DNA of 64,000 nt from Massilia sp. Mn16-1_5 (GTDB lineage Bacteria > Pseudomonadota > Gammaproteobacteria > Burkholderiales > Burkholderiaceae_D): contig NZ_PPXQ01000009.1 in assembly GCF_004798585.1 (NCBI RefSeq), positions 124,001 through 188,000 of the forward strand, written 5' to 3'. The translations under genes were made by a program, and so were the position numbers. Under the pieces are notes generated by a model. That model worked only from the letters and a program-made list of their open reading frames with translations, made no database searches and had not been told where the DNA came from. Position 1 is the stretch's first letter, and each line of letters opens with the position of its first letter. Of the stretch, positions 17,710 through 29,389 are shown in pieces.

Positions 17710-19845
17710 ATGACACGCCCACAAATGCTCATCATCGCAGCCAGCCTGGCCTTTGCCGGTACCGCCTTTGCAGCCCAGCCCGCACCAGGCGCCGTGCTGG
17801 ACGCCTCCAATCCTTTTGCCAAGCCGAGCGCGTTGCCGTTCAATTACCCGGCCTTCGACAAGATCAAGGACGAGCACTTCCTGCCGGCCTATGCCGCCGG
17901 CATGCGCGAGCAGCTGCGCGAAGTCGCCGGCATCGCCAACAATCTGAAGGCGCCGACTTTCGAGAACACCATCGTCGCGATGGAGCGCTCGGGCCAGATG
18001 TTGTCTCGCGTGTCGGCCGTGTTCTCGAACCTGCAGACCGCGAATACCAATGACCGCCTGGACGCCGTCGACCGCGAAATGTCGCCCAAGCTGGCCGCCC
18101 ACAACGATGCGATCTACCTGAATCCGAAGCTGTTCAAACGGGTCGAGACCCTGCACGCCAAGCGCGATAAATTGGGCCTGGATGCGGAAGCGAAGTTCCT
18201 GCTCGAGCGCTACTACAAGGAATTCGTGCGCGCCGGCGCCAAGCTGTCCGCCGCCGACAAGGAAAAGCTGAAAGCCTACAACGGCCAGATCGCCTCGTTG
18301 CAATCGGAATTCTCGCAGCGCGTGCTGAAGGAAGCGAACGCCTCGGCGCTGGTGCTGAATACCCGCGACGAGCTGGCCGGCCTGTCGGAGGCCGAGATCA
18401 CGGCCGCTGCCGGCGAAGCGAAGAAGCGCGGCCTGGACGGCAAGTACGTGATCACCATCGCCAACACCACGATCCAGGCGCCGCTCGCGAGCCTGACGAA
18501 CCGCTCGGTGCGGGAACGCCTGCAGGCGGCCTCGATGAACCGCGGTTCGCGCGGTGGCGAGTTCGACACGCGCGAGCTGGTACTGAAACTGGCGAAGCTG
18601 CGCGCCGAACGCGCGACCCTGCTCGGCTACCCGAACTACGCGGCCTATTCGCAGGAACTGGAAACGGCGCAGAACCCGGCCGCCGTGAACAAGCTGCTGG
18701 CGGAACTGGCCAAGCCGGCCGTGAACAACGCTCGACGCGAAGCGGGCGAGATCCAGAAGATCATCGACGCCCAGAAGGGCGGCTTCCAGGTCGCGGCCCA
18801 CGACTGGGCCTTCTATACCGACAAGGTGCGCGCCGCCCAGTACAACTTCGACGAAAACCAGCTGCGCCCGTACTTCGAACTGAACAACGTGCTGGTCAAC
18901 GGCGTGTTCTTCGCCGCGACCAAGGAATTCGGCATCACCTTCAAGGAACGCAAGGACCTGCCGGTGTACGATCCGGACGTGCGCACCTTCGACGTGATCG
19001 ACGCCGACGGCAAGCAGCTCGCCATCTTCATCTTCGACCCGTATGCGCGCGCCAACAAGCAGGGCGGCGCCTGGATGAACGAATACGTGTCGCAGTCGCA
19101 CCTGCTGGGCCGTCACCCGGTGGTCGGCAACCACCTGAACATCCCGAAGCCGCCCGCCGGCGAGCCGACCCTGATGACCTACGACGAAGTGCGCACCGCC
19201 TTCCACGAATTCGGCCACGCGCTGCACGGCATGTTCTCGAACGTGAAGTACCCGCACTTCTCGGGCACCAACGTGCCGCGCGACTTCGTCGAGTATCCGT
19301 CGCAGGTCAACGAGATGTGGGCGATCTGGCCGGAAGTGCTGGCCAACTACGCCAAGCACTACAAGACCGGCGAAGCGATGCCGAAGGCGCTGCTGGATAA
19401 AGTGGTCGCCTCGAAGAAATTCAACATGGGCTTCGTGACCACCGAGTACCTGGCGGCCTCGCTGCTGGACCAGCGCTGGCACCAGCTGACGCCAAGCCAG
19501 ATCCCGACCGACGTGCTGGCCTTCGAGGCCAAGTCGCTCAAGGATGCCGGCGTCGACTTCGCCCCGGTGCCGCCGCGCTACCGTTCGACCTATTTCTCGC
19601 ACTCGATGAACGGCGGCTACTCGGCCGGCTACTACGCCTACCTGTGGAGCGAAAAGCTCGACGCCGACACGGTCGAGTGGTTCAAGGAAAACGGAGGATT
19701 GTCGCGCAAGAACGGCGACCACTTCCGCAAGACCCTGCTCTCGCGCGGCGGCACCACCGAGGCGATGAACCTGTTCCGCGATTTCCGCGGCCGCGATCCG
19801 ATCATCGAGCCGCTGCTCGAGCGCCGCGGCTTGACGGCGAATTGA
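17710..19845 (+). CDS. M3 family zinc metallopeptidase (Dcp-like), secreted, copy 1
   Basis: A 711-residue thimet-oligopeptidase-family enzyme. A signal peptide (ending GTAFAAQ, about residue 21) places it in the periplasm, unlike classical cytoplasmic Dcp. The zinc site is the HEFGH in TAFHEFGHALHGMFS, with the downstream Glu in EYPSQVNEMW; the C-terminal RYRSTYFSHSM and Tyr-rich GGYSAGYYAYLW match the family's substrate-binding loop. Start ATG 17710; in-frame upstream codons lie before the signal peptide. The next gene is a clear paralogue, implying tandem duplication. Confidence 0.92.
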   Translation: MTRPQMLIIAASLAFAGTAFAAQPAPGAVLDASNPFAKPSALPFNYPAFDKIKDEHFLPAYAAGMREQLREVAGIANNLKAPTFENTIVAMERSGQMLSRVSAVFSNLQTANTNDRLDAVDREMSPKLAAHNDAIYLNPKLFKRVETLHAKRDKLGLDAEAKFLLERYYKEFVRAGAKLSAADKEKLKAYNGQIASLQSEFSQRVLKEANASALVLNTRDELAGLSEAEITAAAGEAKKRGLDGKYVITIANTTIQAPLASLTNRSVRERLQAASMNRGSRGGEFDTRELVLKLAKLRAERATLLGYPNYAAYSQELETAQNPAAVNKLLAELAKPAVNNARREAGEIQKIIDAQKGGFQVAAHDWAFYTDKVRAAQYNFDENQLRPYFELNNVLVNGVFFAATKEFGITFKERKDLPVYDPDVRTFDVIDADGKQLAIFIFDPYARANKQGGAWMNEYVSQSHLLGRHPVVGNHLNIPKPPAGEPTLMTYDEVRTAFHEFGHALHGMFSNVKYPHFSGTNVPRDFVEYPSQVNEMWAIWPEVLANYAKHYKTGEAMPKALLDKVVASKKFNMGFVTTEYLAASLLDQRWHQLTPSQIPTDVLAFEAKSLKDAGVDFAPVPPRYRSTYFSHSMNGGYSAGYYAYLWSEKLDADTVEWFKENGGLSRKNGDHFRKTLLSRGGTTEAMNLFRDFRGRDPIIEPLLERRGLTAN

Positions 19846-19890
19846 TAGCCGGCGCGAGCTGCGGTCCGCGCCAACAATGTTCGTCGTTCA

Positions 19891-19950
19891 CGCGCGGGCA
19901 TGCCCGCCCTACGAATAGCGGTTTACCGTAGGGCGGGCATGCCCGCGCGG
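19891..19950. repeat. REP-like inverted pair, variant sequence
   Basis: Units at 19891-19912 (CGCGCGGGCATGCCCGCCCTAC) and 19928-19950 (GTAGGGCGGGCATGCCCGCG and end CGG) face each other with the GTAG ends inward, separated by 15 bases. The stem is GCGGGCATGCCCGC, a perfect palindrome that differs from the GTGGGCA stems elsewhere. It lies between the two M3 peptidase genes. Confidence 0.85.
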
Positions 19951-19997
19951 AAGCATGCACCATGTTTGCCCATTTAATACCACACCATAGAGACACC

Positions 19998-22151
19998 ATG
20001 AACCGTTCCCACATCCTGCTGGCTGCCGTCAGCCTTGCCGTCGCCAGCCTGGCCTCGGCCCAGACTGCGCCTGTCGCGCCAGCCACCCACGCCCAATCGG
20101 CCACGGTCTTCGACGCATCGAACCCGTTCGCCAAGCCGAGCACGCTGCCGTTCAACTACCCGGCCTGGGACAAGATCAGGAACGAGCACTTCGCCCCGGC
20201 CTTTGCCGAAGGCATGCGCCAGGAAGCGCGCGAAGTCGAGGCGATCGCCAACAACAAGGCCGCGCCGAGCTTCGACAACACCATCGTCGCCATGGAGCGC
20301 TCGGGCCAGCTGCTCAACCGCGTGCAGGCCGCGTTCGGCACCCTGACCGGTTCGTACACGAACGACACCCTGCAGGCGCTGCAGAAGGAACTGTCGCCTC
20401 AACTGGCTGCGCACAACGACGCGATCCGCCTGAACCCGAAGCTGTACGCCCGCATCAAGGCCCTGTACGACAAGCGCAGCAAGCTGAAACTCGATGCCGA
20501 GTCGAGCTATCTGCTCGAGCGCTACCACACCGATTTCGTGCGCGCCGGCGCCAAGCTGTCCGAGGCCGACAAGCAGAAGCTGAAGGCCTATAACAGTGAA
20601 CTGGCCGCGCTGCAGACCCAGTTCGCCCAGAACGTGCTCAAGGAAGCGAACGCCTCGGCCCTGATCGTCGACAGCGCCGCCGAACTGGCCGGCATGTCCG
20701 ACAAACAGATCGCCGTGGCTGCCGCCGAAGCGAAGAAGCGTGGCCTGGACGGCAAGTTCGCGATCCCGGTCGTGAACACGACCCAGCAGGCCGGCCTGTC
20801 GGTGCTGACCAATCGCGCCACCCGCGAAAAGCTGCTGGCGGCCTCGCTGGCGCGCGGCTCGCGCGGCGGCGACTTCGACAACCGCGACGTCGTCCTCAAG
20901 ATCGCCAAGCTGCGCGCCGAACGCGCCGTGCTGCTGGGCTACCCGAACTATGCGGCCTACAACCTGGAAGAGCAGACCGCGAAGACGACCAAGGCCGTCA
21001 ACAGCCTGCTGGCAGAATTCGCCAAGCCGGCCGTGAGCAACGCGAAGAAGGAAGCGGCCGAGATCCAGGCGGTGATCGATGCCGAGAAAGGCGGCTTCCA
21101 GACCGCGGCCCACGACTGGGCCTTCTATAGCGACAAGGTGCGCGCCCAGCGCTATGCCTTCGACGCCTCGCAGCTGCGCCCCTACTTCGAGCTGAACCGC
21201 GTGCTGATCGACGGCGTGTTCTTCGCGGCCAACAAGGAATTCGGGATCAGCTTCAAGGAACGCACCGACCTGCCGACCTACGACGCCGACGTGCGTACCT
21301 TCGACGTGTTCGACGCCGACGGCAAGCAGCTGGCGATCTTCACCCTCGACCCGTATGCGCGCTCGACCAAGCGTGGCGGCGCCTGGGCCAATGCCTGGGT
21401 CGCGCAGAGCAAACTGCTGGGTACCAAGCCTGTCATCGCGAACAACCTGAACATCGCCAAGCCGGCCGCGGGCGAGCCGACCCTGCTCACCTACGACGAA
21501 GTGCGCACCACCTTCCACGAGTTCGGCCACGCGCTGCACAGCATGTTCTCGGAAGTGAAATACCCGCGCCTGGCGCGCGTGCCGCGCGACTACGTCGAGT
21601 TCCCGTCGCAGGTGAACGAGATGTGGATGGCCTGGCCGGAAGTGCTGGCCAATTATGCCAAGCACTACCAGACCGGCGCGCCGATGCCGAAAGAGCTGCT
21701 GGACAAGGTGCAGGCCTCGCAGCAGTTCAACGAAGGCTTCCGCACCACCGAGTACCTGGCCGCGTCGCTGCTGGACCAGGCCTGGCACCAGCTGGCGCCG
21801 AACCAGATCCCGACCGACGTGCTGGCCTTCGAAGCTGACGCCCTCAAAAAGGCGGGCGTCGACTTCCCGTTGGTGCCGCCGCGCTACCGCACCACCTACT
21901 TCTCGCACACCTTCTCGGGTGGTTACTCGGCCGGCTACTACGGCTACCTGTGGGCCGAGAAGCTGGACGCGGACACCGTCAACTGGTTCAAGGAACACGG
22001 CGGCCTGACCCGCAAGAACGGCGACCACTTCCGCAAGACCCTGCTCTCGCGCGGCGGTACGCTCGATGCGATGCAGATGTACCGCAACTTCAGCGGACGC
22101 GATGCGCAAGTGCAGCCGCTGCTGGAGCGTCGTGGGTTGACGGGGCAGTAA
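19998..22151 (+). CDS. M3 family zinc metallopeptidase (Dcp-like), secreted, copy 2
   Basis: A 717-residue paralogue of the preceding gene, aligned without large gaps (shared blocks include DASNPFAKPS, LPFNYPA, IVAMERSGQ and YLLERY). The signal peptide MNRSHILLAAVSLAVASLASA indicates periplasmic export. Zinc site HEFGH in TTFHEFGHALHSMFS with EFPSQVNEMW downstream. It probably trims dipeptides or short peptides in the periplasm. An inverted REP pair separates the copies. The start ATG 19998 sits directly at the signal peptide; the Shine-Dalgarno site is weak. Confidence 0.92.
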   Translation: MNRSHILLAAVSLAVASLASAQTAPVAPATHAQSATVFDASNPFAKPSTLPFNYPAWDKIRNEHFAPAFAEGMRQEAREVEAIANNKAAPSFDNTIVAMERSGQLLNRVQAAFGTLTGSYTNDTLQALQKELSPQLAAHNDAIRLNPKLYARIKALYDKRSKLKLDAESSYLLERYHTDFVRAGAKLSEADKQKLKAYNSELAALQTQFAQNVLKEANASALIVDSAAELAGMSDKQIAVAAAEAKKRGLDGKFAIPVVNTTQQAGLSVLTNRATREKLLAASLARGSRGGDFDNRDVVLKIAKLRAERAVLLGYPNYAAYNLEEQTAKTTKAVNSLLAEFAKPAVSNAKKEAAEIQAVIDAEKGGFQTAAHDWAFYSDKVRAQRYAFDASQLRPYFELNRVLIDGVFFAANKEFGISFKERTDLPTYDADVRTFDVFDADGKQLAIFTLDPYARSTKRGGAWANAWVAQSKLLGTKPVIANNLNIAKPAAGEPTLLTYDEVRTTFHEFGHALHSMFSEVKYPRLARVPRDYVEFPSQVNEMWMAWPEVLANYAKHYQTGAPMPKELLDKVQASQQFNEGFRTTEYLAASLLDQAWHQLAPNQIPTDVLAFEADALKKAGVDFPLVPPRYRTTYFSHTFSGGYSAGYYGYLWAEKLDADTVNWFKEHGGLTRKNGDHFRKTLLSRGGTLDAMQMYRNFSGRDAQVQPLLERRGLTGQ

Positions 22152-22182
22152 TACGTACGTTGCGGCTGGATTGATGCTGTAA

Positions 22183-22248
22183 CCGCGTGGGCATGAATGC
22201 CCACCCTACAAAACCATGGTTCGTAGGGTGGGCACTTGTGCCCACGCG
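22183..22248. repeat. REP-like inverted pair, GTAG ends inward
   Basis: Units 22183-22209 (CCGCGTGGGCATGAATGCCC and end ACCCTAC) and 22223-22248 (GTAGGGTGGGCACTTGTGCC and end CACGCG). The pair is separated by 13 bases and lies just after the second M3 peptidase gene. Confidence 0.9.
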
Positions 22249-22256
22249 TTTTTTTC
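22227..22256 (+). terminator. REP hairpin followed by T run, likely terminator
   Basis: The right REP unit forms GTGGGCAC-TT-GTGCCCAC and is followed within four bases by a run of seven T (after CGCG). This gives the structure of a Rho-independent terminator for the M3 peptidase gene. The hairpin comes from the repeat itself. Confidence 0.6.
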
Positions 22257-22324
22257 GTGTCCCTGCACACCCCAACGTGGTGTATAAATCCCCTAACGCC
22301 ACCCACAGAAAAGCACCACCAGCG

Positions 22325-22537
22325 ATGAGTGTTCAATCCCTCCACGGTATTACCTTAGAATCCCTGTTAACCCGCCTCGTCGAGCACTATGGCTGGGAGG
22401 GACTCGGCCGCCGGATCGCCATCAACTGTTTCCAGAAGGACCCGAGCATCAAGTCGAGCCTGAAGTTTTTGCGCCGCACACCCTGGGCGCGCGAGCAGGT
22501 CGAGGCCTTGTACCTCGAGACCCGCTTCACCAACTAG
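22325..22537 (+). CDS. VF530 family protein (DUF2132)
   Basis: A 70-residue protein starting [20 protein letters not shown] and containing [29 protein letters not shown] and TPWAREQVE. This is the VF530/DUF2132 family of small helical, possibly DNA-binding proteins, common in proteobacteria; its role is unknown. ATG 22325; no strong Shine-Dalgarno site. It is followed 23 bases later by the DUF4404 gene. Confidence 0.85.
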   Translation: MSVQSLHGITLESLLTRLVEHYGWEGLGRRIAINCFQKDPSIKSSLKFLRRTPWAREQVEALYLETRFTN

Positions 22538-22560
22538 CGATGGACTAGGAGAGAACCGAC

Positions 22561-22845
22561 ATGCTGAACGAAAACGATTCGAACCTGAAGGCACACCTGA
22601 AAACCCTGCACCGCAGCCTGGCCGAGACCGGCGAGGTCGACGAGGAGCTGCAGATGCTGCTGCGCCAGCTGGACGGCGACATCAAGCAGGTCCTGGAACG
22701 CCGTGCCGACGCCGACCTGGACGCCAACACCTATGGTCTCGGTTCGCGCACCCAGGAGCTGAGCGCCCGTTTCGATTCACGTCACCCGAACGTGTCGGCG
22801 GCGTTGCGGCAGCTCGGAAACATTTTGTCGAGCATGGGCATCTAG
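22561..22845 (+). CDS. DUF4404 family protein
   Basis: A 94-residue, acidic, mostly helical protein starting MLNENDSNLKAHLKTLHRSL, with LQMLLRQLDGDIKQVL and a C-terminal FDSRHPNVSAALRQLGNIL. This matches DUF4404, a small family of unknown function. AGGAGAG lies just before the ATG at 22561. It probably forms a two-gene unit with the VF530 gene. Confidence 0.85.
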   Translation: MLNENDSNLKAHLKTLHRSLAETGEVDEELQMLLRQLDGDIKQVLERRADADLDANTYGLGSRTQELSARFDSRHPNVSAALRQLGNILSSMGI

Positions 22846-22943
22846 CGCCAGCAGTCGCGACTCAGCCACAAGTCATTGAAATGTAAGCAATTTCTGGAAG
22901 GGGCAGCAGCCGTATTAACCGTTTTCCGGTAAAATGCCGGCCA

Positions 22944-25205
<2,262 letters not shown>

Positions 25206-25236
25206 GGCATACGGATCGTCAAGTCCGATAAAAAGC

Positions 25237-25269
25237 CGGCCCATGCAGTAGCGCATGGGCCGTTTTTTT
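25237..25269 (+). terminator. Rho-independent terminator after ygiQ
   Basis: CGGCCCATGC-agta-GCGCATGGGCCG forms a long stem followed by seven T, 32 bases after the ygiQ stop. Confidence 0.88.
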
Positions 25270-25429
25270 GCGCCATATTGATGATTTGTTGCACATTGAC
25301 GACGTAACATTGTCTGCCTTACACCGCAAAGCAGGCGATTGCCGAGTATGGACACTAAACGTTTCCAAGCGTGCGAATCGAGCCCGTCAAACCATGTAGA
25401 ATAATTCTTTTGGGAAATAGCTGTTAGCT

Positions 25430-25447
25430 GTTGAATAATATTTCAAC
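25430..25447. promoter_or_regulatory. Palindrome upstream of diguanylate cyclase gene
   Basis: GTTGAA-TAATAT-TTCAAC has perfect 6-bp arms and lies 67 bases before the cyclase GTG, just downstream of a -10-like TAGAAT (25396-25401). It could be a repressor operator. No regulator can be named. The rest of the 308-base gap holds only the ygiQ terminator. Confidence 0.35.
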
Positions 25448-25513
25448 GACTGCAGTCGGTTGAACGCTTGCCCGCGCCCAGGCCGGGCCATGCTCGCCCA
25501 CGAGGAATCTGCA

Positions 25514-26665
25514 GTGATCGATCATTATCTTTATATCCTGGGTGTCGCCATGGGCAACGTCGCGTTTGGCGTGCTGATGCTGCCCTATCTGCGCAGCACC
25601 GCCGCCACCTCCGGCCTGCGAGTCTGGATGGGCGCACGCATGGCCTTCGGCGCCACCCAGCTGCTGGCCTGGATGCGTCCGGAAACGGGTTCCCCCGTGC
25701 TGGCGATGCTGGAGTCGGCCGGCTGGATCGCCGGCCTGACGCTCGAGGCGGCAGCATATGCCGCGTTCTTCGGCTATCCCCAGCTGCGGCGCTACCTGAT
25801 CCCCGTCGCGGCACTCGGCCTGCTGCTGGCCTGCGCAGCCTCCCTGCACGGCTTGCCGCACCGCGAGCTGATTGTGTATGTGTCGCTGGCCATGGGTATC
25901 GGCGCGTTCACGACCGGCGCGATCCTGATGCACCCGCGCCTGTCCGAGGCCACCGCGCTGCAGCGCCTGATCGGCGTGAGCGACATGGGTTCCGGCGCGG
26001 CCATGGCCGTCTGGTCGATGATTTTCCTGGCCGGCCTTCCCGTGCCGGGCTGGGGCGAAGCGATGGCCTACCTGGCCGGCTACCTGCTCTTGATCGTCAA
26101 CGGTTTCGGCTTCATCCTGATGAGCAAGCAGCGCGACGACGCGCGCATGGAGCACCTGGCGACCACCGACGGCCTGACCGGCCTCCTGAACCGGCGCGCC
26201 TTCTTCGACCGTGCCGAGGCGGCGCGCCTGCTGGCCCTGCGCCAGCACCAGCCGATCACGCTGCTGATGCTCGACATCGACCATTTCAAGCAGCTCAACG
26301 ACCGCTTCGGCCATGCGACGGGCGACGAGGCGCTGGTGAAGTTCGCGACGAGCTGCAGCGACGCCCTGCGCGAGCACGACATCCTGGGCCGCCTCGGCGG
26401 AGAGGAGTTCGCGCTGGCGCTGCCGGGTACCGACCTGGCCGGCGCCCTGCACGCGGCCGAACGCCTGCGCGAGGCCGTGCTCGCGATTCGCCTGCTCACC
26501 TGCGGCAACAGCTATACGATGACGGTGAGTATCGGCGTGGTGCTGATCGACCCGCAGGAAGACCTGGCGGCGGCACTGGCGCGCGCCGACCACGCGCTGT
26601 ACGAAGCCAAGAGAAATGGGCGCAACCGGGTCGAGGCCGGCCTGCCCGGACGGCGCCGCGCCTGA
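25514..26665 (+). CDS. Membrane-bound diguanylate cyclase (GGDEF)
   Basis: A 383-residue enzyme that makes c-di-GMP from two GTP. The N-terminal ~200 residues contain about six hydrophobic segments, forming a membrane sensor of unknown ligand. The C-terminal GGDEF domain begins near DGLTGLLNRRAFF and has the active motif GGEEF. The inhibitory I-site RxxD (REHD) lies five residues before it, so product feedback is expected. There is no EAL domain. GTG at 25514 was chosen because GAGGA (25502-25506) lies 7 bases upstream; an in-frame ATG at 25490 is an alternative. Confidence 0.9.
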   Translation: MIDHYLYILGVAMGNVAFGVLMLPYLRSTAATSGLRVWMGARMAFGATQLLAWMRPETGSPVLAMLESAGWIAGLTLEAAAYAAFFGYPQLRRYLIPVAALGLLLACAASLHGLPHRELIVYVSLAMGIGAFTTGAILMHPRLSEATALQRLIGVSDMGSGAAMAVWSMIFLAGLPVPGWGEAMAYLAGYLLLIVNGFGFILMSKQRDDARMEHLATTDGLTGLLNRRAFFDRAEAARLLALRQHQPITLLMLDIDHFKQLNDRFGHATGDEALVKFATSCSDALREHDILGRLGGEEFALALPGTDLAGALHAAERLREAVLAIRLLTCGNSYTMTVSIGVVLIDPQEDLAAALARADHALYEAKRNGRNRVEAGLPGRRRA

Positions 26666-26677
26666 ACGCTCTCTTTT

Positions 26678-29389
26678 TTAGGCCAGGCCCGCCAGCAGGT
26701 CCTGTACCGCCGCCAGCTGCGCCGGCTTCGTCAGGTGATGATCGAAGCCCGCTTCGCTCGAGCGCAGGCGATCGCTTTCCGAGCCCCACCCGGTCAGGGC
26801 GACCAGGGTGATGCCCTCCAGTCCCGGCATGCGGCGCATGGCGCTGGCCGTTTCGTAGCCGTTCAGACCAGGCATGCCGATATCCAGGAACGCGACCTGG
26901 GGCGCGAATCCTGGGGCCGCCTCCAAAGCCGCGACACCGTCGTGCGCCACGTGGGTCGTGTGGCCGCCGGCCTCAAGGATCATCGACAGCGTCAGGGCCG
27001 CGTCGACGTTGTCGTCCACGACCAGCACGCGCAAGCCCGCGCCCGCCGCCGGGATGCCAGGCTGTACACGCTGCAGGTCCTGCGCGGCGCCGGCCGCCAG
27101 CGGCAGCCGCACCTCGAAGCGGCTGCCGCGGCCCGGACCGGCGCTGGCGGCGTGGGCGGTTCCGCCATGCATCTCGACCAGGCGCCGCACCAGCGACAAG
27201 CCGATGCCGAGGCCGCCCTGGGCACGCTCCAGGTGGCGCTCGACCTGCTTGAACATGTCGAACACGCTGGATAGGGCGTCGGCCGGAATGCCGACACCGT
27301 TATCAGCCACCGCGATCACGGCCATCTCCGCTTCCGCCCGCACCGACAATTCGATGCGCCCACCACCCGGGGTGTACTTGGCGGCGTTGTTGAGCAGGTT
27401 GGCCACGACCTGGGCAATGCGGGTGACGTCGGCATCGACGATGAGATCCTGCTCGGGCAGGACCACCTCCAGGTGGTGCCGCGCTGCCTCGATCAACGGC
27501 AGGCTCGTTTCCACCGCGCTCGACAGAATGCCTTTCAGGCCCGTGCGCTCGCGCTTGAGTTCGAGCTTGCCGCCGCTGATGCGCGCCACGTCGAGCAGGT
27601 CGTCGATCAGGTGCACCATGTGGCCGACCTGGCGTTCCATCATGTCGCGCACCTTGCGCACGGTGGCCGGATTGTCGCCGGCCAGCCGCATCACGCCCAG
27701 GCCGCTGCGGATCGGCGCCAGCGGATTGCGCAGTTCGTGGGCCAGCGTGGCCAGGAATTCGGTCTTGCGGCGATCGGCATCGGACAAATCGGTGGCCAGG
27801 CGGCGCAGCTGTTCCTCGGAATGCTTGCGCGCCGTGATGTCGGAAAACAGCAGCGCCACGCGGTGGCTGCCCGCGCCGCCCATGCGGGTGGCGTAGACCT
27901 CGAACCAGCGCCCCATCGCCGGCGCTTCGTTTTCGAAGCGCACCGTCTCCCCACTCAGCGCGACCCGGCCGTAGGTGTCGAACCAGAAGCGGTCGAGGTT
28001 GGGCACCAGTTCGCGCGCGGATTTGCCGACCGCGTTAGCCAGGCCGGTATGCCGCTCGAACATGGCGTTCATTTCGACGAAACGGTAGTCGAGCGCCTGG
28101 CCGGCCTCATCGAACTGCATGTCGATGATGGCGAAACCCTGGTCCATCGACTCGAACAGGGTGCGGTAGCGCTCCTCGCTGGCGCGCAGTTTTTGCGCCG
28201 CCTGGCGGCTTTCCGTGGTGTCGAGGACGATCGCCACCAGGCCCTGGAATTCACCTTCAGGGCCGCGCAAGGCGTTCACGCTGCTGGTGGCCGACATCAG
28301 GGAACCGTCCTTGCGCACGTAATGCTTGTCGATGACAAAGCCGGGGCCGCCCGTGGCCAGGCCTGCCAGGCCGCGCAGGGACGTGGTCAGTGAATCCGGC
28401 GCTGTCACGTCGGCCACGCCCTTACCGACCAGCTCGGACTCCGTGTAGCCGAGCATGTCGCAATACTTCTGGTTGACGAGCGTGATGCGGCCCTGTCGAT
28501 CCATCTCGACCACGCCGGTGGCGGCCTGGCCGACGATTTTCGCGAAGCGCTCGCGGCTTTCGAACAGCTTGAGTTCGGCCAGCTTGCGTTCGGTCTGGTC
28601 GACGCCGTGTGCCAGCAGGCCGGTGATGTTGCCGTCGGCGTCGCGCAGGGCCATGTAGACCAGGTCGACGAAACGCTGCTCCAGTGGTGCGCCCGGATGA
28701 CGCTGGACCTTGACGGGCAGGTCGCTGCCGAAAAACGGCTCGCCGCTACGGTAGACGCCATCGAGCAGTTCGAAGAAGCCCTGGCCCTCGATTTCCGGCA
28801 ATGCCTGGCGGACCGGCTGGCCGATCAGGTCGCGATTGCCGCCGACCAGTTGCAGATAGCGTTCGTTGACCAGCTCGAACACGTGCTCAGGACCGTTCAG
28901 TACGCACATGAAGGCGGGCGCCTGGTGGAAGATGTCGGCCATGCGCGCATTCGCCGCCTGCACTTCCTTGAACAGGCGCTCGCGCTCGGTCTCGGCCTCA
29001 TGCGTGGCAGTGACGTCGCGCGAGACCGCGAGCAGCGTCCTGACCTGGCCATCGTCGCTCCGCACGCCGGTGACCGTGACGTCCCACCAGCGCGGCGAGC
29101 CCTTGGCGGTCGGGCAGAATGCCGTGATCCGGGCCGTCGCACCGGCGCGTGCGCGCTCGACCGCGGCGTCGATCGCGGCCTGGCTTTCCTGCGGCCAGAA
29201 CGTGCTCCACACGGCGCCGGAAAAGGGCCCGAAGTCGTCGATCTCCATGGCGCACAGGCCATTGCGGTTCATCGTCAGCAGCTTGCCGTCAATACTGAGC
29301 AGTTTCACGCAATCCGGGCTGCTTTCGAAGAGTTGCACGCCAAGGGCATTGGTGTCGATGGCGGGAGCGGTGGCAGGGGATTGCTGCAT
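26678..29389 (-). CDS. Multi-PAS hybrid sensor histidine kinase with C-terminal receiver
   Basis: A 903-residue cytoplasmic kinase, no membrane segment. About four PAS/PAC modules occupy the first ~530 residues (e.g. FHQAPAFMCVLNGPEHVFEL, GQAATGVVEMDRQGRITLVN). HisKA carries the phosphoacceptor His in FLATLAHELRNPLAPI; HATPase_c has the N-box VVANLLNNAAKYT and DNGVGIP. The last ~120 residues are a receiver (VLVVDDNVDAAL; phosphoacceptor Asp in FLDIGMPGLNGYE; Lys in HHLTKPAQL). ATG 29389 was chosen because PAS similarity starts soon after. It is convergent with the diguanylate cyclase, 12 bases apart; functional linkage is only suggested. Confidence 0.88.
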   Translation of the reverse strand: MQQSPATAPAIDTNALGVQLFESSPDCVKLLSIDGKLLTMNRNGLCAMEIDDFGPFSGAVWSTFWPQESQAAIDAAVERARAGATARITAFCPTAKGSPRWWDVTVTGVRSDDGQVRTLLAVSRDVTATHEAETERERLFKEVQAANARMADIFHQAPAFMCVLNGPEHVFELVNERYLQLVGGNRDLIGQPVRQALPEIEGQGFFELLDGVYRSGEPFFGSDLPVKVQRHPGAPLEQRFVDLVYMALRDADGNITGLLAHGVDQTERKLAELKLFESRERFAKIVGQAATGVVEMDRQGRITLVNQKYCDMLGYTESELVGKGVADVTAPDSLTTSLRGLAGLATGGPGFVIDKHYVRKDGSLMSATSSVNALRGPEGEFQGLVAIVLDTTESRQAAQKLRASEERYRTLFESMDQGFAIIDMQFDEAGQALDYRFVEMNAMFERHTGLANAVGKSARELVPNLDRFWFDTYGRVALSGETVRFENEAPAMGRWFEVYATRMGGAGSHRVALLFSDITARKHSEEQLRRLATDLSDADRRKTEFLATLAHELRNPLAPIRSGLGVMRLAGDNPATVRKVRDMMERQVGHMVHLIDDLLDVARISGGKLELKRERTGLKGILSSAVETSLPLIEAARHHLEVVLPEQDLIVDADVTRIAQVVANLLNNAAKYTPGGGRIELSVRAEAEMAVIAVADNGVGIPADALSSVFDMFKQVERHLERAQGGLGIGLSLVRRLVEMHGGTAHAASAGPGRGSRFEVRLPLAAGAAQDLQRVQPGIPAAGAGLRVLVVDDNVDAALTLSMILEAGGHTTHVAHDGVAALEAAPGFAPQVAFLDIGMPGLNGYETASAMRRMPGLEGITLVALTGWGSESDRLRSSEAGFDHHLTKPAQLAAVQDLLAGLA

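Noticed and set aside
17533-22109. Two open frames of over 700 codons on the minus strand
   Set aside because: They lie exactly antisense to the two M3 peptidase genes, which have signal peptides and HEFGH; the minus frames have no recognisable domains.
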